The notes under the pieces were generated by a model. It did not search any database and was not told where the DNA came from. It saw only the letters and a list, made by a program, of their open reading frames with translations. 64,000 nt of DNA from Prunella strophiata (taxonomy: Eukaryota; Chordata; Aves; Passeriformes; Prunellidae): NCBI GenBank assembly GCA_036583965.1, contig JAZBQD010000030.1, forward strand, positions 89,821,300 to 89,885,299. Reading direction: 5' to 3'. Each line of letters opens with the position of its first letter. The stretch's first letter is position 1. A program made the translations under genes and the position numbers. Of the stretch, positions 49,856 to 63,700 are shown in pieces.

Positions 49856-52800
49856 CACAAAAGCTGATCATTGTCTTTGCTCTGAAAACAACAGCTCATG
49901 TCACACTCTTATGATGAAAATAGTAACCATGTGAGCCTTAATTTTAGTGTCAATCCTCCCTTTTAATATAGAGATGTCAGCCTTCTTGCAGACAGCTACT
50001 TGGTGGTGGTTGTGAGCTCGACTGGTGGCAGCAGGTATAATCTGGGCTGATCCTACATCCCAATGAAACCTAATGAGCCCATTTCTCATTTATGCCCCAC
50101 ACATCTGGCATGGCTTCACAGAACTTTGTAAAAACATCGTATTTATGTTGTGGGTAGATGTACTTTGGGATCCCGAGTGTCTCTGCATCATGTGTAAGTT
50201 TTTGAGAGGGTAAGCAGTCATTCCTCCTGTCTACCACCAGATCTGATGGTTTGTGTGGCAGCTGTAGAGCCACTACCCTGGAAAGACCAATCTGTCTTTG
50301 AAGAACCTTGTGCTACTGTCATTGTGAGACTGGAGCTCTGCCAGCACCCACATTGCTATGAGGGCTGGTGGGTACACAAGGAAAGTAAGATCCCTGAGCC
50401 TCTCCTTCCCACAGCCTTCCCACAGAGGTCTTTGCAGAGCTGAGCCTCAGCTTTCAAACCAGTGCAATTTAAAAAAATACTCTGGTTAACCATTTTAGTG
50501 CCTGACATTGTCAATTATTAATCATAAAAATCCTCTGATGGAGTCCCTGCAGAAGGAACTGGAACTGAACCCAATCAGATACCACACTTTAATCATATTG
50601 CCTGAGCAATGTAGTTTTGCCCATGGTGATTTTCCATACAGCATTTGCAAGGTGGGTACTGTCACAGCCCAAACAGAGTTCAAGCAATTAACTTACTACT
50701 TAAAACTTAATATTTGAAAGGTATATTTCATTGAGGTTTCATCTTGCAAAGAAAAGATGGTCATAGATTTCACAAATATTCCTGCAAATAATTCTTCCCA
50801 TTTTTCTGATACCTATGATACTGGTAAAAAAATAGCAGCATTTCTGGTTGTCACTGGGAAGAAGGAGTAGTATTTTAGAATTTTTTAAAAAGTGTTCTTT
50901 TTTCACATACTTCTATTTTTGTGGGACAAATTAAATATAGTTGGGGCTTAGAACATGAAGGTGTTTTGATAGGTGAATGTTGGTGCTATATTCAGAAATT
51001 ATCAGCTTCTTCCAGGTAAATTCTACTTGAGGACATTTACCAGCCTGGGACTTCAGCAAATTGCATTTACTAATGAATGTTGAATGTGCCTAAACTTTGT
51101 CACTTAACAGAAAGTGGAGAACACAATTCTGCCTTCTTCTGCTGGCTCCCATATTCTCCTTTACCTTTGAAATCCTTTGCTTCAGAACTGCATGGATGTC
51201 TGTGCAGGGTGTGATTACTGCTGAGTGGTTGTACTGTGTTTCAGTGTGGTATTCTTGGTGGTTTGTGTTTTGAGGGGTTTTACATAGAGGATGAGCTTAG
51301 TTTCAGCATGGCTCTGGGAAACCATTGCTTTTAGGAGTGCTACTGCCTACTGCTGTTGTAAAAAATGCAAGAGCAGGATGCAGCAGTGATGGCTTTTATC
51401 AATAATGATAACTGCTTTTTATTTATATTTCCAAAATCTAGCTTGCATCCTATTTAGTGTAGTGGTTTTGATACATGTTCCAACTCCCACATGGAAGTAG
51501 CTACTCTCGGTACAGTTGCAGTGAGCTGCCTACACTTAAAATAATCCAGCTGATCTTGTGTTTTCCTGCAGGATGCTTTTAGTAGGCATGAAAAAATGTG
51601 GTACACACTTGTCATGGGCTTTCTGAGAAAACTTCTGTATCCAAATTCCTCAGTCTGGCTGGCTAGCAGGCCATGTGCAGCCTGATTTCCTGTCTTACAT
51701 GTAGTTTTACCATAATACTTTGACCAGTGGACAAGGAGCAGCCTTTCACAGACTCTCTGGACATCATTTCAAGCAATTTCTTAGTAACTAGCAATTCACT
51801 TCCGGAGCTAGAGGTGGTCTAAACTGAGCTCCAAAGTGACCATTAACTTTTTCTCTTTCAAGTAGAGCCAGTGATTATTTTTCCCTCTGGGTGCACACTT
51901 GCATATCTTTACAAACAGGGCACTGTTAGATTTCTACCCTGCCATAAACTCTGACTGTAATACCTCATCCGCTACTGACCTGAAGTGAACTCCGAGGAGA
52001 GGGAACAGTAATAAAGCAAAACCCAGCAAACAGTGTGAAGCTTTTGTAAGATCTTATATAACTGGATTGGCTATATTGGGAACTTGCCTTTGGTTTTAAT
52101 TATAGATTTAAGGGTGCACTTATCGGGCTCTGTGCCATCTCTTTGCTCCCTCCCTTCACTCTCGATTTGCTTTATATAATGAGCAGCCACTACAAAAAGG
52201 ATGTTTTTTCCCCCTTCCTTTCAGGAAGAGGACAGGCCAACAAAAGTTCACTGGGGGTTGGGGAGGTCTAATGTGTTAATTGTCTCGTGTGTCACTCTGG
52301 TCTCAGGCTTCAGCCTGGTCCCTCCAGAAGGTTTCAAAGATCAGCTGTCAGAGCCCAGCAAAAATGTGTGGTGTCCCAAAACTGGCCAATGTTTCTTCCC
52401 AGAAGCTGGGGCTGAGTGACAAGTACCTCTTTGAACTTGCAGAAAAGTGTCAAGAGAATGACAATCCCCAAATCTACCCAGATCTATCACTTACTCACAT
52501 CTGTTCACCAGCATACACAAAAATTACTTTCATGGAAGCAGAGCCAGAGCAGATGCAAAGCAGCAAGGTCTTCTGAGGGCATCATGAAGCGTTAATGAAA
52601 CCTGACTTGAGATTTGAGGAAACAGGACTTGGATGCATAAAAAAATTTAAAAGATAACTGAGTCAATTTATGCTGCCTGAGCATCACTTCTCAACTTAAT
52701 CTTTAACTCAATTTGTATTCATTTTCCTGGTGACTTTTACCTCTCAGAGCATCTGCTGCACCAATTGTTATATGTGCACAGGGAGAGAGGCTTGTGAAGC

Positions 52801-54232
52801 AATAGAGAAGCTGTCCTGCAGAATTACTCTGGCTGTGCCTTAAAGGGTAGACACCTGCTGCCTCCTTTGAGGGGTCCCAAGCTCAGAAATCAGGTTTCTG
52901 AATCTGTTATTCATATCAGAAGTGAGTCCCCTGAAGGGCTATCTGCAGTTACCTGCCCTGCCACAGCCAAGAAGTTGGTGATAGAACTAGTGGCTATCCC
53001 CCTGCTCTAGCTTAGATGTCTTCAGCTTTTTGTTTCAATCTTGTGAATGGACAGGGGTTAGTAAAATCAGCACAAAGGTGAGCTGTATTCCTCTAAGTCA
53101 GTGACATTAACAGTATTAATGTCCACTATCTGTAGTTAGTAGAGTGGCTTTGTGATGTAAGGGCAAAAAAAGCACTTTAGGAGGGAGGAGAGCAGGATAC
53201 CTGAGCATCTCAACACTATGGCTGTCCCACAGCCTAGAGCTAAAAAACTCTGCTTGCCTTCCTATTGCTCTAAAATCTAGGTATAACATAGCAGGGGAAT
53301 TAAGAGTTCACTCTGTTAACAGAGTTTTTTATCCTAGAATGTTTGTAACAGACCATCTCTTAAATTATGAATGTAATGGCATAACTCCTGGTTATCCTTT
53401 GCACTGATACCAGGGTTAGAAATATTGCTAAGAAGGACAGCAAAACTTCAGAAAAATGGTGTACCTGACTCTCCTTAACAGCAGCCTACTTCTTACCAGC
53501 CCTGTGACTACTGAAGAATTTGTCATTCCAGAAAATTGTACATCATTTTGACATGTGAAATTACAAAAAAAACCCTGCTCCTAATGAAACTGCAGCTGAA
53601 CAGACAGAAAATTTCAATCCTAAGGCCTCACAGAAGACAGTGCAAAACATAGTTTGGGCTTCTAGGTTGATATAGGTGTACATGCTCTATGGCAGAAGTG
53701 GGTGTGTTCATCCTTGCTCCCAACTCTCAACTGATATTGCTGCATCCAGTTTTGCTTTCTTTTTTTATGCTTTTTTCTAGGATGTGACTCAGTGCTTTTC
53801 AGAAAGCAGAGCCTTTGTCTGCATCATTTTCCCTGCCAATCCTTTACATCACCTGCTTGATCCAGAGTTGGGAGTGACTCATTTTTTCTCATCCAAGCAC
53901 ATGTGCACACAATGAGCTGTCTCTCATCTAATGGCCCTTCACAGAAACTTATATGTAGGGTCATGATTGTGTTTTGTTACAGATGCCCAGTGCCCATCTG
54001 TAGAGGACAGTCTCTGTCTGTCTCAGGATTTATATTCTGAATGCTTTAAAGGCTTTGCAAGTGAAAGCAAATGATTTATTTTTTTCCCTTCCTCCCTCAC
54101 TAGCTAATTTTGTATCTATTATTTACTGTGGGAAAGCTATGCCAAACAAGCAATCTCTACATTTTGTTCTGAGGCTGATTTCCATCCTAAACTATTTACT
54201 GAAGTGAGCTTGAACCTGGAAAAGTTTCACAC
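49856..54232. other. Noncoding interval, one protein-like ORF on the minus strand
   Basis: No gene can be supported. A minus-strand frame ending at the stop near 50070 and open up to about 50306 has a less biased amino-acid composition than most chance ORFs here, but it matches nothing I recognise. The region 52120-52430 has no repeats and ordinary composition. Confidence 0.5.
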
Positions 54233-54295
54233 CACTCACTCACTCACTCACTCACTCACTCACTCACTCACTCACTCACTCACTCACTCACTCAC
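54233..54295 (+). repeat. (CACT)n microsatellite
   Basis: A pure tetranucleotide array of about 15.7 copies of CACT (TGAG on the other strand) runs without interruption. Long, uninterrupted tetranucleotide arrays are usually length-variable between individuals. Confidence 0.98.
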
Positions 54296-54830
54296 CACCT
54301 TACCATTGTTATTTACCCCATATGAGAAGACACAGTTTTAATGGAATCCCTTAAATTGCATAGAGACTCTTGTGGTAGACTAAGTACCTAAAATTTATAT
54401 ATGAATGACTGAAATCAAGACATGTACAATGCAGACATGTGAATTAGTCCACCTCCTCTTTTGCCCTGTTAGAGTCAATGGAAAGATGTAAGCACCTCCC
54501 AGCAGTAATTTGGCTCAGCCTGAATTAGACAGCTACCATAGGTCACATGGATCGCAACAAAGAAAAGGCAAAGCAAAACAGCTTTGGTGCAGATGTCTAC
54601 ATTTTGTTGGTGTCTATTGTTATGGTGCCTTACATAAATTAAAGTTAGTAAATTCATTGTTGAATAGAGCAGAGATTCAGGAATTTCCAAAGAGGCAGAT
54701 TACAACGTTATCACAAAATGATACCATTTTAATTTTAGATTTTAATTCTTCTGCTGAGAGTTCATTTAATCTTAGCATCTCCTCTATCTACTTTGACAGT
54801 AACACAGCCAAGAAAAGTTGCAAATTGTTG

Positions 54831-55690
54831 GAATAGAATAATGAAATTTCCTAGCTTGAAAAGGACTTTTAAGATCATCAGATCCAACCATTAATCTAGT
54901 GCTGACAAGTCCACTACTAAACCATGCCCCTAAGCACTCTGTCTACATGTCTTAAATACCTCCAGGGACTGTGGCTCCACCACTTCCCTGGGCAGCCTGT
55001 TCTAGTGCTTTGCAGTCCTGAAGAATTTTTTCCTAATATCCAATCTAAACCACCCCTGGCAGAGCTTGAAGCCATTTCCTCTTATCCTATTGCTTGTTAC
55101 TTGGGAACAGAGACCAGCCTTCATCTCACTACAACCTCCTTTCAGGCAGTTGTACAGAGTGATAGGGTCCCCACTCAGCTTCCTTTTCTCCAGGCTAAAC
55201 ATCCTCAGCTTCCTCAGCTGCTCCTCATCAGCCCTGTGCTCTGGACCTTTCACCAGCTCTGTTGCCCTTCTCTGGACACTCTCCAGCCCCTCAGTGTGAT
55301 TCTTGCAGTGGAGGCCCAGAACTGAGCACAGGATTTGAGGTGTGGTCCTCACCAGTGCCAAGCGCAGGGAGGCGATCACTGCCCTGCTCCTGCTGGACAC
55401 ACTTCCCCTGGTTACCCTGCACATGCTGTGTGAGGGCACTCAGGATGATCTGCTCCATGTCCCCCCACAGGCACTGAGGTTGGGCTGAGAGTTGTAGTTC
55501 CCAGAATGCTCCATCTGGCTCCTCTTGTAGATGGGCATCACATTGGTCAATCTCTGGTCAACCAAGGACCTCCCCAGTTAGCCAGGACTGCAGGAAAGCA
55601 TTGAAAAGTGGCCTGGTGAGCTCTTCCACCATCCCCCTCCATAGCTTTGGGTAGATCTCATCCAACCCCATAGACTGCTCCAACAGCTTC
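54831..55690 (-). mobile_element. CR1 LINE copy, internally deleted
   Basis: The copy is in reverse orientation, with its 3' end at about 54831 ('aagatcatcagatccaacc' near 54870). The minus strand keeps an uninterrupted 145-codon frame (55002-55439) that matches the CR1 ORF2 C-terminus, with recognisable 'ESVQRRATELVKG', 'LRMFSLEKRKL', 'YNCLKGG' and 'LDIRKKFF' segments. Upstream of that on the minus strand (about 55440-55690) the text jumps to an earlier ORF2 region, seen as 'ggacctccccagttagccag' at 55566-55585. The reverse-transcriptase section between them is missing. An internal deletion, with breakpoint near 55425-55445, is the simplest reading. The frame is a LINE remnant, not a host gene. 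Confidence 0.87.
55002..55439 (-). pseudogene. CR1 ORF2 C-terminal remnant (open frame)
   Basis: This 145-codon frame encodes the end of the CR1 ORF2 polyprotein, downstream of the reverse-transcriptase core. It lacks the endonuclease and the catalytic reverse-transcriptase motifs, so it cannot support retrotransposition. The N-terminal methionine (MPSHSMC...) is not a real start, since it lies at or near the deletion junction. Retention of an open frame suggests that this copy is younger than the others in the window. Confidence 0.78.
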
Positions 55691-57561
55691 TCAGAGCTGT
55701 GGGCTGGATAAAGGCAGATAACTACACTTTACAGTGGCAATCTTCCAGATTGCCCTGGAAGAAGCTGCATTAGTAGGGCTCAGATCCAGCAAAGAGACTG
55801 ACCATGTCTCCAGGCACCTATTCTCATGTCCTGGCTGGATGTGAGACAGCAATGGAAGAATGGGAAAGGGCAACAGCCTCATTCATGGATTCACCAGGAA
55901 ACTGGATGGACTAGTGAAGTGGCTTTGAACTTTTCTGTCAGGAAACATTTCCACATTGTCCTGTCTCACACATCTTCTCTGCTCATCCTTTGCACCAGTG
56001 TGATCTCGTAATGTCTGTGATACTGTACTCAGGCCCAGTAGAGGGGACCCAGCTTCTGGATCATGAAATGTCATCAGCAAAGGAAGATCCAATATTCAGG
56101 GTCCCAGAAAACTGATAAAAGGTGCCAAGGTTTTATAGAAAATTTTAGTGATGTCTCAGAGAGCCATCTGGAAGGGTATCTGCTTCCCTCTTCTGTCTCC
56201 CAACAACCTGAGGAGAGTGAGATGAGAGCTTCTACACAGAAAAAAACCTTGACACTATCAGACTTAGGTTGAAATTTGATGATGCTCTCAACAAGGTTGA
56301 GGGAAACCTCTCATTACTTTTCATGTAAAAGAACCCACTTTGCTTGTCTTTGTGCTCTAAGAACCTTGGAAAAAGACAGCCTTGGAAGAGCCCATTTCCC
56401 AAGAGACGCAAAAAAAATTCTGATATCTCTTGAAGCTCCCTTGTGTGAGCCATTGGCAATGTGTTTTTGTACTGTTTTAGGAACAGGCCAGAAAGCAGAT
56501 TGGCTTGGTGAAAGTCCTGACAAGAAGACAGTGCTTTCATGGCCTCCTTCTCCCTGGGTAAGGACAGGCCAGAGGTAGAGAGCACTTTTAATTTCCCTGC
56601 TGCCCTTTATGCAAGGCAGGTCACAGACTGCTTGTTTACTCAACATTTCAATATATTCTCCAGGCAATATTTTTCCCTTCTGCTGAGAAGACTGTCTTTC
56701 CTTTAATCCCTTTATTCCTGATCTGCTTTTCCCGTAGTCCTCATGCTCACTGAACACTGTAGCAAATCTGCTCTTATTTGTTGTTAAAACAATGGAATTT
56801 TTTCACAAGACAAACCAAAAATGGGTGGCAAAAACTTACACAGTTCTTGTTTTATGCCTTTTTTTTTTTTTCAATAAGCCTACAGACAGTGCATAAGAGT
56901 ACTTGTTCTACCAGCAAAAGCTTGTTTTTATGGGGATAGCAGGGAAGTGGCACCTGGACTCTCTCAGGAGAGCTTTGAAGGAAAGAAAGGTAGACATGAT
57001 TGTAATGAGCCAACATAGCCTTTGTTCATCTAATGTCATGTTTTTCTGCTTCAGGTTTTATTCCTTTTGTGATATATAAAATATTATTTGAATTTTGACT
57101 GTATCTCAATTCCATGCAGATATTTTCAATTATAAGACTAGAGTAATGTAAACTCCCATGAATAAATCTAGTGAGTACTACTATAAGATTATTTTCCCTT
57201 GCCTTTTCAAGCAGCAGTCTGAAATTCTTTGAGGAGACAAGATAACAACTGACATGGAATGGAGAAATGCAAGATGAATGTTATGAATTTTTCTTCTGTT
57301 TCAAGCAATCTTTTACATTTGAAGTATAGCACATTGGTACTGAACTCACAGGGGTATTAAGGGATGGATAACCATTTCTGTAAAAGGTCTTGAAACCATT
57401 AGTTGCTGCAGCCCTTTTTGTAATTTGCTTCTTTCTAGTAACTTGTTCCTTGCCATGTTTGTGACAGACCTTTCAGAGTAATTTCTCCAGATTCTGCCAT
57501 AGCAGTAAAGTTGGACATTAATTTAAACAAGCTATATTTGCAGCTCAGGACAAGAGAAATT
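55691..57561. other. Noncoding interval, no gene seen
   Basis: Nothing recognisable is present. A minus ORF of 147 codons (56314-56757) and one of 117 codons (56232-56585) overlap each other and a plus-strand ORF of 100 codons, all without domain features. A T-run lies near 56859-56871. Confidence 0.5.
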
Positions 57562-57760
57562 GTTGAATTATATAGGTTGGAAGAAGCCTTTAAAAGTCAT
57601 CTAGTTCCCACCTCCTTGCAATACACAGGGACATCTTCAATTCAGCCAGGTTAATCAGAGCACCATCCAATCTGGCCTTGAATATTTCCAGGGCTGGGTC
57701 TTCCATTACCTCTCTGAGCAACCTGTTCCAATCTTCACCACCCTAATAATAAAAAAATCT
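57562..57760 (-). mobile_element. CR1 LINE fragment (3' region)
   Basis: The plus strand reads 'tataggttggaagaagcc', then 'catctagttcccacc', 'gcaccatccaatctggcctt', 'gaatatttccagggctggg' and 'caacctgttccaatc'. This is the reverse complement of the 3' region of another common CR1 subfamily. It is 5'-truncated after about 200 bp. Confidence 0.9.
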
Positions 57761-60700
57761 CAAATGGCTTGGCTGTCTCTCCTGTGCCGGTATTGGTTTG
57801 CAAGTCTTACACTTTACAACCTTGCACAAACATACATGATCCTGTTCTGAGAAGACAGCAGGGCCTGAACTCACTGCATGGTTTGAAAATTAGGTCCCCA
57901 AATGACAAAGCCATCGAATGCTCACTTCCACTTCTCGTGACTTTGCTATCAGTGAAAATTTGGCAATTAACCACAAGTTGTGGTGTGAGTCCGCTTTTAC
58001 AAAGTCGCAAAGAAGAGAGGGGGAAGAGAGTACAACTTCTCCAAAGGAGCTCTCAGAGTACCTTGCCCCAGTGAACCCCCTCTGTGGGAGTTCATTCCTG
58101 GGATGTGCCCATGGGGTCTGCTGACCCCAGCATTGCCACCTGTGGTAGCATGGGGGTGAGAACATCTGTCCTTCAGAAGTGGAGTGGGACCACCAACAGC
58201 TCCCACAGGTCAGCGAGCACAAACCTCATCACAGCTATAGGTATTCCTCTCCACTGACCTACATGATTTGGTCTGGTGACCTACTGCTTTTGTTTATTTT
58301 TTAGGTTATAAAATATGCTTATCCACCCTCTATAAGCCAGCATGCAAATCTGAGAGTTGCAGTTCTAGAAATCCACTCAAAAATGCCAAGTTAAGGACTG
58401 CTAACCAGGCCTCTCTTGCCTTTAAGCACCTGAAACCTTACAAACATGCTTAGAGGTGCAAGATTGCACATCCCATTAGGAACCTGCTAAGCTAGCCTGG
58501 CATACCAGCTGGATTTTTAAGGTACTCTGTGAAGATCATAATCCCCTTCTTTCTGGGAGCAACTTTATTACCCCAGGGAAGCAGCTGAGTCAAGATTGTG
58601 CCAATATTTCCATCATATTGTTAGTTCTCTTTTTTTTTAAGTCTTCATGAAAGAGAAGTCATTTTGTCCAATAATTAAGAACCAAAAAACTTCTCATGGC
58701 AGCAGATTTTGTTTATGATTTTCACACAAATATTTTTGACAGCGTTGACATTTTTACGAGCATGACTAACTACACATTTACCCAGTTTCTTTTTTTTTCC
58801 TTTTGGCACTTAAATGTGCTAAAGATAATGTAAGCTAGAGAATTCTGAAGTCTGGCAAGAAGTTTACTACATGCCAGGGACTGTTTTCACTTATTTTAAA
58901 AGACAAGTAGATGGCCAAGATACTGAATTTGAAATGAAACCTGCTGAGCTTGCATCATGGTGACTGTGACAAAGGATATTCCTGTCACAGGAGAATTTCT
59001 CAGTAACTGTTTTCATTCAGGACTTTGTCCCATGATTTCTTTGCCATGTTGGGCATGGCACAAATTGCACAGCTTTGGTTTCTTTCTCTGTGAAATGAAT
59101 TTCATTACCTACTTCACAGGAATATCTGGTGTGTAAATTATCAGTACTTAGGCAATGCTGAGGGAGGAAGGGACTTTGCAGCCTGGAAGGGACAGGAGGG
59201 TGCCTGCACACAGCAGGGGTATGCACAGTGCTCACAAGTCTGTGTGTACAAGGCTTTACCTGGGAGCCAGCTAATGCCACAGATACCTTCACCCATCTGT
59301 AATTTTAGTGATAAATAAATGTGATATCCATGCTGCTCCTTGTGAAAGCCACTGTTTCTCAGGAATACTATCTCAGACAGCTGAGGAAATGCCCTGTGCT
59401 ACACAAATCATGAGCAACACACTTCCTAAAGGAACTGTTTCCCAAAATGTCCTGTCCATGCTGCCAGTGATATCACACTTGCAACATGTGTGCTCCAGAG
59501 TTAATACCTGCCAGCACCTCTGACACAGTGCCCTCTAAGGCACTTGTTTATTGTCAGTTTATAGTGTTAAGGAGAAGAGTGGTGTCTTGGAGACTGTTGT
59601 GCACAACCTGCAGACAAATGCTGCCATTTATGGTGGTGTCATCTGAGAGTTTTAGGGAGTGTGATAGCTGTGTATTACCAACCCCACAAACCTCCTGTCA
59701 CTATACACTGGTGCCACCTTTAGCTCTCTCTGTCCCCCTTCAATATCTTCTGCTTTTTAGTATGCCAGTACCACACTCCTGCCGAGCAGCTGCCTGTTTG
59801 GCATGACTCATGCCAGACATTTGGCTATTTTGGACAAATGGGGATAGGCTATTTATCCCAAATAGCTGCCTGCCCTGGATAGCACATTATTCCTGAATAA
59901 TGGAAGCACTATCAACCTAAAAATCCTTTAGAATTCTTCTGCCTGCACCCACATACTGCAGCAAAGAACTCTGGAAACGTGCAAATAAACTATTAATACA
60001 GCAGATGACGACAGACACACTTTTGAAATGATAACTTGGTTTGATTTGGCTGCACCCCCACCAAGGCAAGGAGACCACCTTCCCTGGGTGCAGGGTCTGG
60101 GAGCTACTCCAGAGCTCTGTGCCCCAGCCCTTGAGGAGCCCCCAGAAAAGGTGCAGGTGCCCTGGTGACTTCCCTAGAACTAGCACTGGCCCCTGGCTCC
60201 CTGGTGGCAGGCTTGCCATGGAAACATTTCTGAATAATTTTTTTTAAGCTGTTGATTCACACTAGAAAGAGCAACTTTGAGTTTGAAAATCTACTGGGCA
60301 TGTTCTGCCCAGGGAAATAAAAAACCATAGAGTTTGGGTAAAAATTAGGACCTTCTTTACCCTGTTCACCTGAAGATGGCTTGGATAGGATATGAAATTC
60401 AAAGGGTGTCCTAGGAGTTTATAGTGTCTCAGACACAGATAAAGGGGACTTGAAAGAATTTTCTGTCTTAACACAGACCCTCCTGGGAGAGCTTTTTTTT
60501 TTCCCTTTGCTTTTGCAATTTTTTTTTTTTTTTGTTAGGTTTCCCAATCTTTTAATGGACCCATTGTAATTTATAGTAGGTCCTTGCCTAATGATGAATG
60601 ATGTAGTTTGCTAATGATGGATTTGGTTACAGTGTGTATGTGTTGTAGAGTGAGAGATGATTTTATCTTGTTCTGATGAGGGACTCAGGTTACCAAGAAG

Positions 60701-63700
60701 CCTTTATAGCTCTTTATCAATCCACCAGTGGAGCCACCAGTTTAAAATGTGGGATTTTTCTCCTGCAAATCTTAATGAATTTTAAAACAGCTTTTAAAAC
60801 TGATTATTTCAGAACAGTGCTGTCCCATAGATATGTTTGTCATCATTTGCACTGGTCAAATTTCCACTGGTTTCAAGGTCTGATGGGAAGAGTGGTGGGT
60901 ATGAAAAGAATGTGGGGTCAGACCCAGAGAGAGATGGAGATGGACCAGCAGCAGGGCCAGTGCCCCTGGTGAGCATTAGGGTGAGCTGGTAATAGCAGTG
61001 GCAGCTAGCAGAGGGAATTGGTGGTAAATGGAAGACTCTCACATGGATTAACCTGCCAGGCTTGTTTTTAGAATCTGTTCTTCATTCACTTCAATGGCTC
61101 CTGGGCATCCCTTCCCCCTCCCCATCTTGCTTAAACAGTTTTAATTTATTTTTGTGTTTGGGAAAATATGTTTCACATCACTAACATCCTTTATAATTTC
61201 CTGATAATTAGTGTGTTATTTTATCTTTTAACCAGAAAGATAATTTTTTTGTTATATTTGTAAACTAACTGGAAACAATGACAATTTTTTATCAGATTTG
61301 ATCCATATAATTTGGATGTATATATATGTAGTTAATTTATAACAATTCACTAGCATTTTTCAGTCCACTATTTTTCTCTTGAAAACACTTTTTTTAAAGG
61401 CAATTTTAATAAAAATGCCTATTTATTTTTCCTTGAAGAGGGGTAGGGAAAAAATCTTTACCTGCAAAATGCTTTGAAATTTTAGCCTTAAAATATGAAA
61501 TTAGTAAATGAAAAGATGGCATTCAGTGACACTATTTTGCAAAGGTGTATGAGATCTGCCACAATCATCTGTTTGCCTATGACAATAAACAGAAGAGTTC
61601 TGCATCTCTTATCACAATTTTTTTCTCCAGAAAGGTTACCAGTATGCTGCACACAATATAGAATTTTCAAATTTTGAAACATTTTGTTATTATAGTAATG
61701 GCTATTGCTGTTCCTAACACACACCCTGTCAGATGGCTTAAAAAATTTATGCCTTGGTTCATGCAAAAAAAAAAAGGGGGGGGGGGGGAGGGGAAAAAAA
61801 AAACAAAGGTCAAAACTTTTAAAATGTCACTTCTTCTACAGTTTTGCATAGAAAATACATTGAAGCAGTGGGAGGGCTCCTTGCCCATAGAAACAGGCTG
61901 TAAGAAAAGAATGTTATCCTGCTGCTGTAGTTTCCACTTTCACTGGCAGCTGCGGGCTGAGCAGAAAAGCACTGTGGGAGCCTATTGTTACCCCAGCTGG
62001 GTAATAGTTTTCTTATTTTACAGTCAGCAACCGAGGGGGGTTGGGGTGTCTCAGCAAAGTGCCTGAAAATATAACTCCTGCAAACAGATCACTTTCTCCT
62101 TCCCCATGAGAAAGAGGGGATCCATAAATCTTTTATTTCATTTGTTTCCTCTATCAAGGCAATTAACTATGTCAAAAAAAAGATGTGTTTATTTTCCAAA
62201 TAAATTTATGCTGTGTGGAGATGTTGCTCTGAAAGCTGTAAAATCCCACATCTCTGTTGGAAAACTCAATAATATTCTCTTTTGGTGGTGGTTGTTTTTT
62301 TGGTTTTGGGGTTGTGGGGGGTTTTGTATGAAATTTGATTTCTGAAAAGTAAATTTTGCAAGAATAAGCCTGTACGGATGGCAACCCACATTTTTACCAG
62401 AACAAAGTTTTGATAGGAAATGGAGGAGGTGGTGGGTGAACTTTGCAAAGCCTTTCTTGTCCTGACAGGGAAAGTGTGAGCACCCCTACAAAAGTGGCAC
62501 ACATTAACTTTATGTTGAAGGGTTGTAGCTTGTAAGTCTGACTCTTACAAGACTTTAGGTTTCTTTTAGTGCTGGCCTATCCAAGTGAGGGCAACTATTT
62601 ATGTCACCACATCAACTTAAGTTTAAGGAAGGGGAGCAATGGCAAAACCATTTAGCTCAGCAGACTTTGCTCACATCTCTCATTTCCTAACAACTAGAAT
62701 TTGCAAGACCAGCTGCAAGGGAAGACAAATCTTGCCTATGGTGGGAAAGTTGACAAGTTGAATGATTTATCTCCTCCACTTTTTGACAGCCTCAGGTGTC
62801 ACCACAGTTCCTGTGTGAAGTCCTGCAGAGCACTCCATCAGCAACATGTAGAGGCAAACCAGCCTCTGGTCAGCTGGATGAGAGTAAAGGTGCAGTGCCC
62901 AACTGATGGGCAGGTCACAGCTGATCAGAGGACTATTTTGATCAGAGGGGACTGTTCCCTGGGTTTTTTCCTGTTGCTAATCCTTTGCAGCCCCTTGGAA
63001 AGAAAGGAGGATCTGCTCCAAAATGGGGTGGATCTTATTGTAGCCCTGTTTTACTATCTAGGAGCATTGAGGTGTTCCTGGAACAAATCTCCCTCTCTAG
63101 AAGTGATGCAGGGGAGTAGGCAAAGAGGAGTGCTTCCCTTACCACACAACCTAATCTCTGCAAAGTGTGTTTTCTCTGTGTGGAGCTCATGCCAGAGGAA
63201 TGTCTGGATCATGCCCAGGCTTCTTGTATTGATGTAGTTTGCTTTAATCTTGTAGTTTGTGGTGGTGGCTATGTCACAATATCACTGGGTTCGTGCTGCT
63301 GAGCCTCTGCTGCCTTTTGTGGCTGGATTACAGCTTGCTTGTCTGTGCTCTCCCACTCCTCCAGACCTCAGGGCAGACAGAGCTACAGTTTCTCTCCCTT
63401 ACTTGCCTTGCAGTGTCTCTCTTCCATCTGTGCCATAGACTCAACACTTGCCTGACTGATGTGGCTGGCTGAGTTCATGGGATGAAATGCAGAGATGTGT
63501 AATACATGAGAGCAGGTCTGATGCTGTGCTGTTCCTTATTTTTCTCCAGTTCCTGCATCTAAGGTTCTTGGGTTGGTGGAGCCATTGCTTCCCTGTTCTG
63601 CAGAGAAACCCTCTGGGATGAACATGTACTGGGTGCTTGTGCAGCTAGGATGGACTCAGCTATTTGTGTCATGGGAAGATGATGCCATATGTGGTGGGAA

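Noticed and set aside
62701..63237. 178-codon plus ORF as a gene
   Set aside because: It has no recognisable family features, and its length is within chance expectation for the window.
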